Source of the DNA: Xenorhabdus stockiae
GTDB lineage: Bacteria; Pseudomonadota; Gammaproteobacteria; Enterobacterales; Enterobacteriaceae
Length of the DNA stretch: 64,000 nucleotides
Direction of reading: 5' to 3'
Assembly: GCF_002632825.1 (NCBI RefSeq)
Contig: NZ_NJAJ01000001.1
Span: forward strand, 62,001-126,000
The translations under genes were made by a program, and so were the position numbers. The notes beneath the pieces were generated by a model, which did not search any database, was not told where the DNA came from, and saw only the letters and a program-made list of their open reading frames with translations. Shown piece after piece: positions 22,362 to 33,000 of the stretch; position 1 is the stretch's first letter; each line of letters begins with the position of its first letter.

Positions 22362-22454
22362 ATGAAAGAGCATAATAAATGCCAGCTTATCAATAAAAGC
22401 TCAGAGATATATCGGGATAAGATAGATTTTTCTGATCATGAAAAACCTATCTAA
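22362..22454 (+). CDS. Possible 30-residue small ORF
   Basis: An ATG frame of 30 codons (MKEHNKCQLINKSSEIYRDK at its start) follows GTAGGAAG by about nine bases. It is strongly hydrophilic, unrelated to anything I know, and lies just after a decayed repeat. It may be a chance frame. Confidence 0.15.
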   Translation: MKEHNKCQLINKSSEIYRDKIDFSDHEKPI

Positions 22455-22531
22455 AAAACCGTATTAAATTTATTGGATGGGAAATTTATCAGTCAACCGA
22501 TACAAAAACTGTCAGAATCCACACTGACAGT

Positions 22532-22987
22532 TTAAATATCATCAAGAAATGAGTTATCCAGTTGTTTGAACGCACGTTTCAGCAATTCAGCCAAGGATAA
22601 ATACGTTGGCGTGTTTTCAACTGGCATCATTGCGATCCCTGCTTCGGCAAATTTTTCACGAATTTCGTAAAACCATTTCAGCAAGCTTTCCGGTAAAGGA
22701 GTCGCCGCACGTTTTCCCAGCCACCAAAGCCCTTGCAATGGCAGGCTACAGGCAAACAGAGCGGTTGCGATAGATGGGCCTAACTGCCCGCCCAGTGCGA
22801 TTTGCCACGTCAGAGTAAAAATCGCCAACGGTGGCATAAAACGGATGCCAAAACGGGTCGCTTTAATGATGCGATTTTCAGGAAACACAGGAGCAAGCTG
22901 TTTTTCCAGTGGCCACGTCTTCAGATATTGTTGCCCCAGCTGGACTTTTTTGAACCAACCGTGGTTGGCAGGTGGCATCGTATTCAT
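22532..22987 (-). CDS. yfbV: UPF0208 membrane protein YfbV
   Basis: YfbV (DUF412) is a small inner-membrane protein that E. coli studies link to chromosome Ter-macrodomain insulation. The 151-residue product matches E. coli in length and in [19 protein letters not shown] and [20 protein letters not shown]. Two membrane helices lie at about residues 45-90, and the C-terminus is [19 protein letters not shown]-led frame begins at 23002, but GAGG (22993-22996) best positions ATG 22987, with ATG 22990 possible. It is divergent from ackA, as in E. coli. Confidence 0.93.
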   Translation of the reverse strand: MNTMPPANHGWFKKVQLGQQYLKTWPLEKQLAPVFPENRIIKATRFGIRFMPPLAIFTLTWQIALGGQLGPSIATALFACSLPLQGLWWLGKRAATPLPESLLKWFYEIREKFAEAGIAMMPVENTPTYLSLAELLKRAFKQLDNSFLDDI

Positions 22988-23251
22988 CATGACCTCAATC
23001 AATTAAAGGTATAGTTTTTAAAAAATACCTACAAAAGATAAAATCTTTTTTGTAGTATTAATAGCATTAAGTATATTTTGTCTTTAATGCTAGCAAACGG
23101 TATCCTACACAGACTTTTGTGTGGTTGCAGCAACAAAACAGAAAACCCGCCTGTTTTCGCAACACTTTGGTTCCGTTTGTTAATAAATTGCTTCTTTTTT
23201 TAACATTTTTCTTATTTAAGATTAGATCACAACAAGATAATAGGTAATTCC

Positions 23252-24454
23252 ATGTCAAGTAAGCTGGTACTGGTTCTTAACTGCGGTAGCTCCTCTCTGA
23301 AATTCGCTATCATCGATCCTGCTAATGGTGAAGAATATCTTTCTGGTTTGGCTGAGTGCTTCGGTCTGCCTGAAGCTCGTATCAAATGGAAAATTGATGG
23401 CGCGAAAAATGAAGCTGCTTTAGGTGCCGGCGCAGCACACAGTGAAGCGCTGAACTTCATTGTTAATACTATTCTGTCTGAAAAGCCAGAACTTTCTGCA
23501 CAAATTTCAGCCATCGGTCATCGTATCGTTCACGGCGGTGAAAAATTCACTTCTTCTGTCATCATCACTGATGAAGTTATCGAAGGCATCGAAGCTGCGA
23601 TCCCATTCGCACCATTGCACAACCCTGCACACCTGATCGGTATCGCTGAAGCGAAAAAAGCATTCCCTCATCTGGTTGAGAAAAACATTGCCGTATTCGA
23701 TACTGCTTTCCACCAGACTATGCCTGAAGAAGCTTACCTGTACGCTCTGCCATACAACCTGTATAAAGAGCACGGAATCCGTCGTTACGGCGCACACGGC
23801 ACCAGCCACTTCTTCGTTTCCCGTGAAGCAGCAAAAATGCTGAACAAGCCAGCAGAAGAACTGAATACTATCATTTGCCATCTGGGCAACGGTGGTTCTG
23901 TTTCTGCGATTGTTAACGGTCAGTGTGTTGACACTTCAATGGGTCTGACTCCACTGGAAGGTCTGGTAATGGGTACTCGTAGTGGTGACATCGATCCAGC
24001 TATCGTATTCCATCTGCACGACGCTATGGGCATGAGCATTGACCAGATCAACACTCTGCTGACCAAAGAATCTGGCTTACTGGGCCTGACTGAAGTGACC
24101 AGCGACTGCCGTTACGTTGAAGATAACTACGAAACCAAAGCTGACGCTAAGCGTGCAATGGATGTTTACTGCCATCGTCTGGCTAAATACATTGGTGCTT
24201 ACAGCGCACTGATGGAAGGCCGTCTGGATGCAATCGTATTTACTGGCGGTATCGGTGAGAACTCTGCACTGGTTCGTGAACTGACCCTGAAGAAAATTGC
24301 TCTGCTGGGCTTCGAGTACGATCACGATCGCAACCTTGCAGCACGTTTCGGTAAAGACGGTGTGATCACAACTGATAACAGCCGTCCTGCTCTGGTGATC
24401 CCAACCAATGAAGAATTGGTGATCGCTCAGGATTCAGCTCGCCTGACTGCATAA
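23252..24454 (+). CDS. ackA: Acetate kinase
   Basis: AckA interconverts acetyl phosphate plus ADP with acetate plus ATP and forms the acetate overflow route with Pta. The 400-residue cytoplasmic enzyme equals the E. coli length. Its signatures are intact: [13 protein letters not shown] at the N-terminus, [12 protein letters not shown] with the catalytic region, [13 protein letters not shown], and FTGGIGENS near the end. The spacer with yfbV (22988-23251) is AT-rich and holds both promoters. Codon use is that of a highly expressed gene. Confidence 0.98.
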   Translation: MSSKLVLVLNCGSSSLKFAIIDPANGEEYLSGLAECFGLPEARIKWKIDGAKNEAALGAGAAHSEALNFIVNTILSEKPELSAQISAIGHRIVHGGEKFTSSVIITDEVIEGIEAAIPFAPLHNPAHLIGIAEAKKAFPHLVEKNIAVFDTAFHQTMPEEAYLYALPYNLYKEHGIRRYGAHGTSHFFVSREAAKMLNKPAEELNTIICHLGNGGSVSAIVNGQCVDTSMGLTPLEGLVMGTRSGDIDPAIVFHLHDAMGMSIDQINTLLTKESGLLGLTEVTSDCRYVEDNYETKADAKRAMDVYCHRLAKYIGAYSALMEGRLDAIVFTGGIGENSALVRELTLKKIALLGFEYDHDRNLAARFGKDGVITTDNSRPALVIPTNEELVIAQDSARLTA

Positions 24455-24472
24455 GTAATAGATTTCCGGTAG

Positions 24473-24491
24473 CCGCCAGCCATGCTGGCGG
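24473..24491 (+). other. Hairpin between ackA and pta
   Basis: An 8-bp GC-rich stem (ccgccagc at 24473-24480 with 24484-24491) with a cat loop lies in the 76-nt ackA-pta spacer. There is no T-run, so it is more likely a processing or partial-attenuation element than a full terminator. Confidence 0.5.
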
Positions 24492-24530
24492 TTATTGCTT
24501 GAATGACCAGCAACCGTTAAAGAGGTTTCC

Positions 24531-26675
24531 GTGTCCCGTACAATTATGTTGATCCCTACTGGCACCAGCGTTGGTTTAACCAGTGTCAGCCTGGGTGTAA
24601 TCCGCTCCATGGAGCAAAAAGGCGTTCGCCTGAGTGTCTTCAAACCTATCGCCCAGCCACGTAACAGCGGCTCCCAAGACAGAACCACAACGATCATCCG
24701 CTCCCACACCAGTATTCACGCTGCTGAACCACTGGCTATGGCTCATGTAGAATCCCTGCTGGCCACGAATAAAAAAGATGTGTTGATGGAAGAAATCGTG
24801 GCTAACTACCACGCTAATACCAAAGACGCTGAAGTGGTTTTGATCGAAGGTCTGGTTCCGACCCGCAAGCATCCGTTTGCCCAGTCTCTGAACTATGAAA
24901 TTGCCAAAACACTGAATGCAGAAATCGTGTTCGTCACTGCACTGGGTACTCACACTCCAGAGCAATTAAAAGAGCAGATTGAACTGAGCCGTGCAGAATA
25001 CGGTGGCAGCAAGAACAACAACATCATCGGTGTTATTGTCAATAAGCTGAATGCACCGGTTGATGACCAAGGCCGTACCCGTCCGGATCTGTCTGAAATC
25101 TTCGACGAAGCAACAAAAGCAACTGTTGCCAATGTCGATCCGGCAACCGTATTCAAAAACAGCCCGCTGCCAATTCTCGGCTGCATTCCATGGAGTTTTG
25201 ATCTGATCGCAACCCGTGCGATTGACATGGCAAAACACCTGAAAGCTGAGATCGTTAACGAAGGCGCTATCCAGACCCGTCGTATCAAATCTGTGACTTT
25301 CTGTGCTCGCAGCATCCCTAACATGCTGGAGTACTTCCGTCCGGGTTCTCTGCTGGTGACTTCCGCAGACCGTCCTGATGTTCTGATCACGGCTTGTCTG
25401 GCAGCAATGAACGGCATTGAAGTTGGTGCAGTTCTGCTGACCGGCGGCTACAAAATTGATGATTCCATTCGTGAACTGTGTGAGCGTGCATTCAATACTG
25501 GCCTGCCAGTTTTCACTGTGAACACTAACACCTGGCAGACTTCCCTGAACCTGCAAAGCTTCAGTCTGGAAGTTCCTGCGGATGATCACGAGCGTATTGA
25601 GAAACTGCAAAACTATGTTGCGCAGCATATCAGCAACGAATGGATCGATTCTCTGGCAGCCACTTCTGAACGTCCGAACCGCCTGTCACCACCAGCATTC
25701 CGCTACCAGTTGACTGAACTGGCGCGTCAGGCTGGCAAACGTGTTGTTCTGCCAGAAGGTGATGAACCACGTACCGTTAAAGCTGCGGCTATCTGTGCTG
25801 AGCGTGGCATTGCAGAATGTGTTCTGCTGGGTGATCCAGAAGAAATCCGCCGTGTTGCAGCGGCTCAGGGTGTTGAACTGGGTGCGGGTATTGAAATCGT
25901 TAACCCGGCAACTGTACGTGAACGTTATGTTCCACGTCTGGTTGAACTGCGTAAAAATAAAGGCATGACTGAAGTTGTGGCTCGCGAGCAACTGGAAGAC
26001 AACGTTGTTCTCGGCACCATGATGCTGGAACAAAACGAAGTTGATGGTCTGGTTTCCGGTGCAGTTCATACAACGGCAAACACTATTCGTCCGCCATTGC
26101 AGTTAATCAAAACCGCGCCAAACAGCTCTCTGGTTTCTTCCGTGTTCTTTATGCTGCTGCCAGAACAAGTACTGGTTTACGGTGACTGCGCAATCAACCC
26201 GGATCCAACCGCAGAGCAACTGTCTGAAATCGCCATTCAGTCCGCAGACTCAGCAAAAGCATTTGGTATCGATCCTCGCGTTGCCATGATCTCCTACTCC
26301 ACCGGTAACTCTGGTGCGGGCAGTGATGTTGAGAAAGTTCGCGAAGCAACCCGTCTGGCGCAGGAAAAACGCCCTGATCTGATCATCGATGGTCCATTGC
26401 AGTACGATGCGGCTATCATGGCAGATGTAGCGAAATCCAAAGCACCAAACTCACCAGTTGCTGGTCAGGCTACCGTGTTTATCTTCCCGGATCTGAACAC
26501 CGGTAACACGACTTATAAAGCGGTACAGCGCTCTGCGGATCTGGTTTCTATCGGACCAATGCTGCAAGGTATGCGTAAACCAGTTAACGACCTGTCCCGT
26601 GGCGCACTGGTTGATGACATCGTTTATACCGTTGCTCTGACTGCTATTCAGGCAACTCAGCAAGAAAACGCGTAA
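24531..26675 (+). CDS. pta: Phosphate acetyltransferase
   Basis: Pta converts acetyl-CoA and phosphate to acetyl phosphate. The 714-residue protein is the long enterobacterial form. It has an N-terminal P-loop-like domain ([15 protein letters not shown]), a central DRTGG-type regulatory domain, and a C-terminal catalytic PTA domain from about residue 390 ([20 protein letters not shown], then [19 protein letters not shown]). It starts at GTG 24531, with a GAGG site seven bases upstream. It is the last core gene before the NRPS region and is closed by a strong terminator. Confidence 0.98.
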   Translation: MSRTIMLIPTGTSVGLTSVSLGVIRSMEQKGVRLSVFKPIAQPRNSGSQDRTTTIIRSHTSIHAAEPLAMAHVESLLATNKKDVLMEEIVANYHANTKDAEVVLIEGLVPTRKHPFAQSLNYEIAKTLNAEIVFVTALGTHTPEQLKEQIELSRAEYGGSKNNNIIGVIVNKLNAPVDDQGRTRPDLSEIFDEATKATVANVDPATVFKNSPLPILGCIPWSFDLIATRAIDMAKHLKAEIVNEGAIQTRRIKSVTFCARSIPNMLEYFRPGSLLVTSADRPDVLITACLAAMNGIEVGAVLLTGGYKIDDSIRELCERAFNTGLPVFTVNTNTWQTSLNLQSFSLEVPADDHERIEKLQNYVAQHISNEWIDSLAATSERPNRLSPPAFRYQLTELARQAGKRVVLPEGDEPRTVKAAAICAERGIAECVLLGDPEEIRRVAAAQGVELGAGIEIVNPATVRERYVPRLVELRKNKGMTEVVAREQLEDNVVLGTMMLEQNEVDGLVSGAVHTTANTIRPPLQLIKTAPNSSLVSSVFFMLLPEQVLVYGDCAINPDPTAEQLSEIAIQSADSAKAFGIDPRVAMISYSTGNSGAGSDVEKVREATRLAQEKRPDLIIDGPLQYDAAIMADVAKSKAPNSPVAGQATVFIFPDLNTGNTTYKAVQRSADLVSIGPMLQGMRKPVNDLSRGALVDDIVYTVALTAIQATQQENA

Positions 26676-26700
26676 TTTCCTGCCGCGTTATTCTTATCTG

Positions 26701-26729
26701 AACAATCCCGGCAAATTGCCGGGATTGTT
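26701..26729 (+). terminator. pta terminator
   Basis: A perfect 12-bp stem (aacaatcccggc at 26701-26712 with 26718-26729) and a 5-nt loop lie 25 bases after the pta stop. The stem arms themselves end in GTTT. This also marks the boundary between conserved core and the accessory region. Confidence 0.8.
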
Positions 26730-26742
26730 TATAAAACCACAG

Positions 26743-26862
26743 CTACGTATCCCCTTTCAGTTCGCCATTATCCTGTTTCAGATAGTGATCATTGTCGATT
26801 AACCATTTCACAACGCACATTTCATACCCACAAACCCTGATCACATACGTTCTGGCGCTCAC
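26743..26862 (-). CDS. Possible 39-residue small ORF or gene fragment
   Basis: A GTG-led frame on the minus strand codes 39 residues (including GYEMCVVKWLIDNDHYLKQD) and ends at TAG 26743. It is less AT-rich than the surrounding spacer and has a protein-like composition with two cysteines. The upstream site (GGTGAT) is weak. It could be a small gene or the remnant of a larger gene lost when the region to the right was acquired. I do not recognise it. Confidence 0.3.
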   Translation of the reverse strand: MSARTYVIRVCGYEMCVVKWLIDNDHYLKQDNGELKGDT

Positions 26863-27083
26863 TTAATCACCATAAAAAAAATTTGCATAGATATAGTTTT
26901 GCTGATTTATTATTTCTGCCAGTCACAACGCTTTTGAGCACAAATCATCTCATCAGGGTCCGGATTTTTCTGACATCTTTGATTTGTCTGTAAAGGCAAA
27001 AGGAAATAACGCTAACCATATAAAAATAAAGTGAAAATTTTAGTTTCGAAAACTATTTTGAATTGCTATTAGGAGAAATAGGT

Positions 27084-30000
27084 ATGCCATACAATCACAA
27101 CCGTACCTCTGAAAGTTCCTTAGCCATTACAAGTTCCGATCTGATTTCCTATCCTCTCAGCTCACCACAGCAGGCTATCTGGTTCGATCAAGTCAGCCAA
27201 CCAGATCAATCCAACTACAATGTTGGTATTTTTATCTGTATTGAAGGCGTTCTGGACGAGACCCAGTTTATTCACGCCTTTGAAACGGTTGTTGAGCAGT
27301 ATGATGCCCTACGTTTACAGCTCACTAATACCCATACTCTTCCGGTTCAGACAGTGGCTGATCATTGCCCTGTATCCGTCCCCATCTATGATTTTTCATC
27401 GCATCCAGATGCAGAAACCAAAGCAAGGCAATATCTCGATACCCGATTTATGCAACCGTTTCACTTAAATGAAACGCTCTGGCATTCCGAATTATTCAAA
27501 GTGAGTCATACACGTCGATACTGGCAGTTTTGCTGTCACCACATAATCATTGATGGGATTGGAGCGTTCATACTACTTGAGGAGGTTATTGATCGTTATA
27601 ACCGGCTAATGAAGGGAGAACCTCTGAACAAAGTTGCCCCTTCTTACCTTGATTTTATTACAGATGATCTGGCTTATCTGGCCTCACCAAACTACGCGGA
27701 TGACCTGCAATTCTGGCTGGAACGCTATGAAAATCCGCCATCTCCTTTGCTACACCCGATGAAATCCAATCGCACGATGCAGTATGGAATGCAGCACAGT
27801 CAAACTGAACCTATTTTCTGGTTAATTGACCAGACACTTTTTAACCGTATCAAAAACATTGCCACCGAACAGAAATCGTCCTTCTTGTACATTATACATT
27901 CCGCTCTGGTGTGCTATTTTGCCCGGACAACGGATGTGAATGAAATCGTCATCGGGATGCCTATACACAACCGCAAAAATACCCGACAAAAACACACCAT
28001 CGGGCTTTTTGCATCCGTGCTCCCGATAAAAGTGACCATTTCTCCGGAAGATACGTTCCGTGACATTATGAACAAAACAGCCGCGGAGGTGAAAAGTTGC
28101 TATAAACATCACCGTTTCCCGATTGCAGATCTTAACCGACACATTCATACTCAGCAGAAAACAGAAATAACTCAATTATTCGATATCACCCTGTCACTCG
28201 AACCGTTTGAAGCCAATCTACATCTGGAAGGAGAGGACACCCGCGTTACCTGTGTTAATACACAAAATAGAAATCCTTACCCCCTTTCCGTCAGAATCAA
28301 GCAATTTATAGATACTGCGGCTCCCGAAGATACTTTTCAGTCTGCCACCATTGAGTTCAAATACTCTGGTGAATATCTGACTGCCACGGAAGTGACGGCT
28401 CTCCGCTCCCGTCTTGCTGTCCTGCTTGATGCAGCCCTGACTTCACCGGATACGCCGATAATCAATTTGCCTATTTTGCCCGAAGAAGAGCGAAAAAAGG
28501 TGTTGGTGGACTTCAATGCCACACAGTCTGATTTCCCGCAAACCGCTCTTATCCAAACGCTCTTTGAACAACAGGTCATACTGGCACCGGAGGCGATTGC
28601 TGTCGTCGGCGAAACACAGACGTTCAGCTATAACGAACTGAATCAACGCGCCAATCAACTGGCACATGCTCTGATTGCCTTGGGGGTTCAACCTGATGAT
28701 CGGGTCGCCGTGTGTATCGAGCGCAGTCCGGCCTTCATCGTCTGCCTGTTGGGTATCCTGAAAGCTGGGGGGGCTTATGTGCCCCTTGATCCGGCTTATC
28801 CGACCGAACGGTTGGCGGATATACTGGACGATGCCGTTCCGGTCGTGTTACTGACTCAGGCTGCGCAGCGCGACAAACTGCCTGATACCGTGCCTGTATA
28901 CACACTGGACGCTTCCGGAACTTTAGAGGCGGCCCCGGAACTGCCAACCCATAACCCGAATGCTCAGGCATGGGGGCTGACCTCACGCCATCTGGCTTAC
29001 GTGATTTACACGTCCGGTTCAACGGGACAACCAAAAGGCGTTATGGTTGAACACCGCAATGTGAATCATTTGGTGATCAACAGTAGTTATGCGGATATCG
29101 GAGCGGATGACTGCGTAGCACATTGCGCTAATATTGCGTTTGATGCCTCAACGTGGGAAATCTGGACGCCTCTGCTCAATGGCGGGCGTCTGTATGTGAT
29201 TGCCCAATCCGTGCTGCTCAACCCCGAGCATTTCCGTGACACCTTGATCTGCGGGAAAGTCACAGCCCTGTGGTTAACGACCGGCTTGTTCAATGCTTAT
29301 CGGGAAACGCTGATGCCGCTGTTCGGGCAACTGCGCTATCTGCTGGTCGGCGGGGATGTCCTCGATCCGGGCAAAATACAGCGGGTGCAATTGGCTGAGT
29401 GCCGGCCTGCTCATCTGATTAACGGCTACGGCCCGACAGAAACCACCACTTTTGCAACCACCTATGCGATAACATCGCCTGTTGATGTTGTATGTCCCAT
29501 TCCGATTGGTTGCCCCATCGCCAACACTCAGATCTATATTCTTGATTCACATAGGCGACTGGTGCCGCTGGGGGTAACCGGTGAAATTTATATTGGCGGT
29601 GCCGGAGTGGCACGGGGTTATCTGAACCGCCCTGATCTGACCGCCGAGAATTTCCTGCCCAACCCATTCTCCACTGAACCGAATGACCGACTGTACAAAA
29701 CCGGCGACCTCGGGCGCTGGCTGCCGGATGGCAATATTGACTACCTTGGCCGCAATGATTTTCAGGTGAAACTGCGGGGTTTCCGCATTGAACCGGGAGA
29801 AATCGAAGCCAGCTTGATGCGATGCGAGGGAGTACGTGAGGCTGTTGTTATGCTTCGTGACAATGCCAGTGACGATAATGAAAGCTCCCAGAAACAACTG
29901 GTGGCTTATCTGCTGGCGCAGGACGGCGCTGAGCTCATTCCGGCGGAACTGTATGCGCAACTATCCCAGCGCCTTGCCGATTATATGCTGCCCGGTGCGT

Positions 30001-33000
30001 TTATTATCTTACAGTCTTTCCCGCTGACCCCTAACGGCAAACTTGACCGTCGGGCGCTTCCCGGCCCTGACCCCGCCGCGATAATCACGCGTGATTATGT
30101 TGCGCCGGTGGGTGAGGTAGAAACTACACTGGCGGACATCTGGCAGGATTTATTGGGGCTGGAACGGGTCGGTCGTCACGATCATTTCTTTAGACTGGGC
30201 GGCCATTCGCTGATTGCCGTTAGCCTGATTGAACAACTGCGCAGCCAAGGGTATGCATTGGACGTATTCAGTATCTTTACTGCACCATTACTTATGGATA
30301 TGGCGCAGGCAATACAGGTGCGACGAGGAGCGTCGGACAATCTTATTCCCCCCAATGGCATTCCTGACGATTGCACAGCAATAACACCCGATATGTTGCC
30401 ACTGGTGACGCTATCACAAAACGAAATTGATACCATTGTTGCCACTGTCACCGGCGGTGCGGCTAATGTGCAGGATATTTACCCGCTTTCCCCATTACAG
30501 GCCGGTATCCTGTTCCATCACCAGATGCAGGAAAACGGCGATGCGTATGTGTTAAGCAGCTTGCTGGCCTTTGATTCCGGTGAACGGCGGGAGGCTTTCC
30601 TTCAGGCCCTGCAACAAGTGATAGACCGCCATGATATCCTGCGGACTGCTTTCTGCTGGCAGGAATTGACCCAACCCGTTCAGGTGGTCTGGCGACAGGC
30701 CACCCTGAAAATAAATACGTTTACTGCTCCGGATAACGAACAGGATGTTTCATCTCAGTTACGGGCACATACCGATCCACACCAGCGGTGCCTCAATCTG
30801 AATCAGGCACCGCTTTTCTCTGCCGATATTGCTTATAATTCCCATAAGAACGAGTGGCTGCTGTCCCTGTGCTTCCACCATCTGGTCTGCGATCATACTA
30901 CGCTAGGATTGATTATTGCGGAAATCAGGGAATTACTGTCCGTTCGTGGCAAAGAGCATCATTCCCTAACATTACCTCCCGCCCAGCCTTACCGTAATTT
31001 TATCGCTCAGATCCGCACTGTGCCGATTGAAAAACATCGGGACTATTTCCACCAGCTGCTGGGAGATGTGGACGAACCAACTCTGCCCTTTAACTTACGC
31101 AATGTGTGGGGAAATCATGAAGGACTCAATAAGATAGAGGAAGCCAGGCTGACACTGGATGATCAATTAACGCATCAGCTACGTGACTGCACCCGTCAAC
31201 AGGGTGTCAGTACTGCCGTTCTGTTCCATATCGCATGGGCACAGGTTCTTGCGCAATGCAGCGGACGGGAAGATGTTATTTTCGGTACCGTTTTATTAGG
31301 GCGTTCATTACAAGGTGCGGGGGTTTCTCAGGTTCTTGGTATGTTTATTAACACGCTGCCAGTGCGCATTATGTTGCAGGAACGCACTGTACAAAAAGTG
31401 GTACAGGAGACTCACCTGCAACTCAGCAAATTGCTGGAACATGAACAGACTCCGCTGACGATTGCTCAGTATTGCAGTGGTATTCAGGCACCCCACCCCC
31501 TTTTCAACAGTCTGCTTAACTTCCGTCATAGCCCACGTAGCAATCAACTAACCGAGTCGCCGGTATGGGAAGGTATTCAGATATTCAACAGTGAAGAACG
31601 TAGTAATTATCCGCTGTCATTGGATGTGGATGATTTCGAAGATGGTTTTGCGTTAACCGCACAATGCAATCACCAGATTAATCCGGCACGCATTAACGCT
31701 TATATGAATACTGCGTTGAAAACACTGGTGACAACATTGCAAAATATGCCGCAACAGAATATTCAATCCCTCAGTATTCTGCCACCGGCAGAACGCAGTC
31801 AGTTATTGGAAGAATTTAACAGTGCCAGAATTGACTGCCCACAGGATATGTTACTCCAACAGTTGTTTGAACAGCAGGCGACCCTCACACCGGATGTCAT
31901 CGCACTGATTCACGCAGAGCCAATGAATCGAGAAGTTCAGCTCACCTACCGCGAACTGAACCAAAAAGCTAACCAGTTGGCTCATGCCCTGATTGATGCC
32001 GGTGTACGACCGGATGATCGTGTCGTGATTTGTGTCGAACGTGGTGTCGATATGGTGATTGGCTTGCTCGGTATTTTGAAAGCCGGCGCGGGTTATGTAC
32101 CGCTGGATACGAATTACCCGACCGAGCTTCTGAATTATATTCTGTCAGACTGTACACCGACATTATTACTGACCCAACAACACCTAAAAACCCGTTTATC
32201 TGCCGATATGCCGATATGGGTGCTGGATGATAACAGTCATACCGAATGTATGGCGCAACAACCAACACATAATCCGGATTCGCAGCAACTGGGGCTGGCA
32301 CCACACCATCTGGCTTATATTATCTATACTTCCGGCTCCACCGGTCAGCCAAAAGGCGTGATGATTGAACATCACAATGTGGTTAACTTCATACACGTTC
32401 AACGCCAGATCAATGAACTAACACCAACTGACCGCGTACTCCAGTTTACCTCCGTTGCATTCGACACCAGCGTATCAGATATCTTCGCCACACTCGCCAC
32501 CGGCGCAACCTTAGTGATGTGCCCGTCAGTACTGCGTGTTCCGGATAATACTTTTGCCCGATTCCTGCAACAGCAGCAAATCACAGTCGCTGATTTACCA
32601 ACGGCATTCTGGCATCTGTGGGTACAGGAAATGGTCGCCGGACGTTGTGGCTTCAGCCCGTCTCTGCGGCTGGTGATTGTGGGTGGTGAAAAAGCTGAAC
32701 TACGCCACCTGATGATCTGGCAGACATTGCCGGAAACCCAGTCATGCCACTGGATTAACTCTTACGGCCCGACGGAAACGACTGTTATTGCCACCGTATT
32801 GAAAGTTGATCGTCATTCTGCTTATACCGGAGAAACCCTGCCGATTGGTTATCCCATTGCCAATACGCAAATTTATATTCTGGATAATCATGGTAAACCC
32901 GTCCCAATGGGTGTTATGGGAGAACTCTATATCGGTGGAAGCGGCGTTGCCCGTGGTTACCTGAATCGCCCTGAACTGACCGCAGAGCGTTTTTTGCCTG

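Noticed and set aside
24576-26663. Long open frames on the minus strand opposite pta
   Set aside because: They are mirror frames caused by biased codons of a highly expressed gene. They have no ribosome sites and no protein-like composition.
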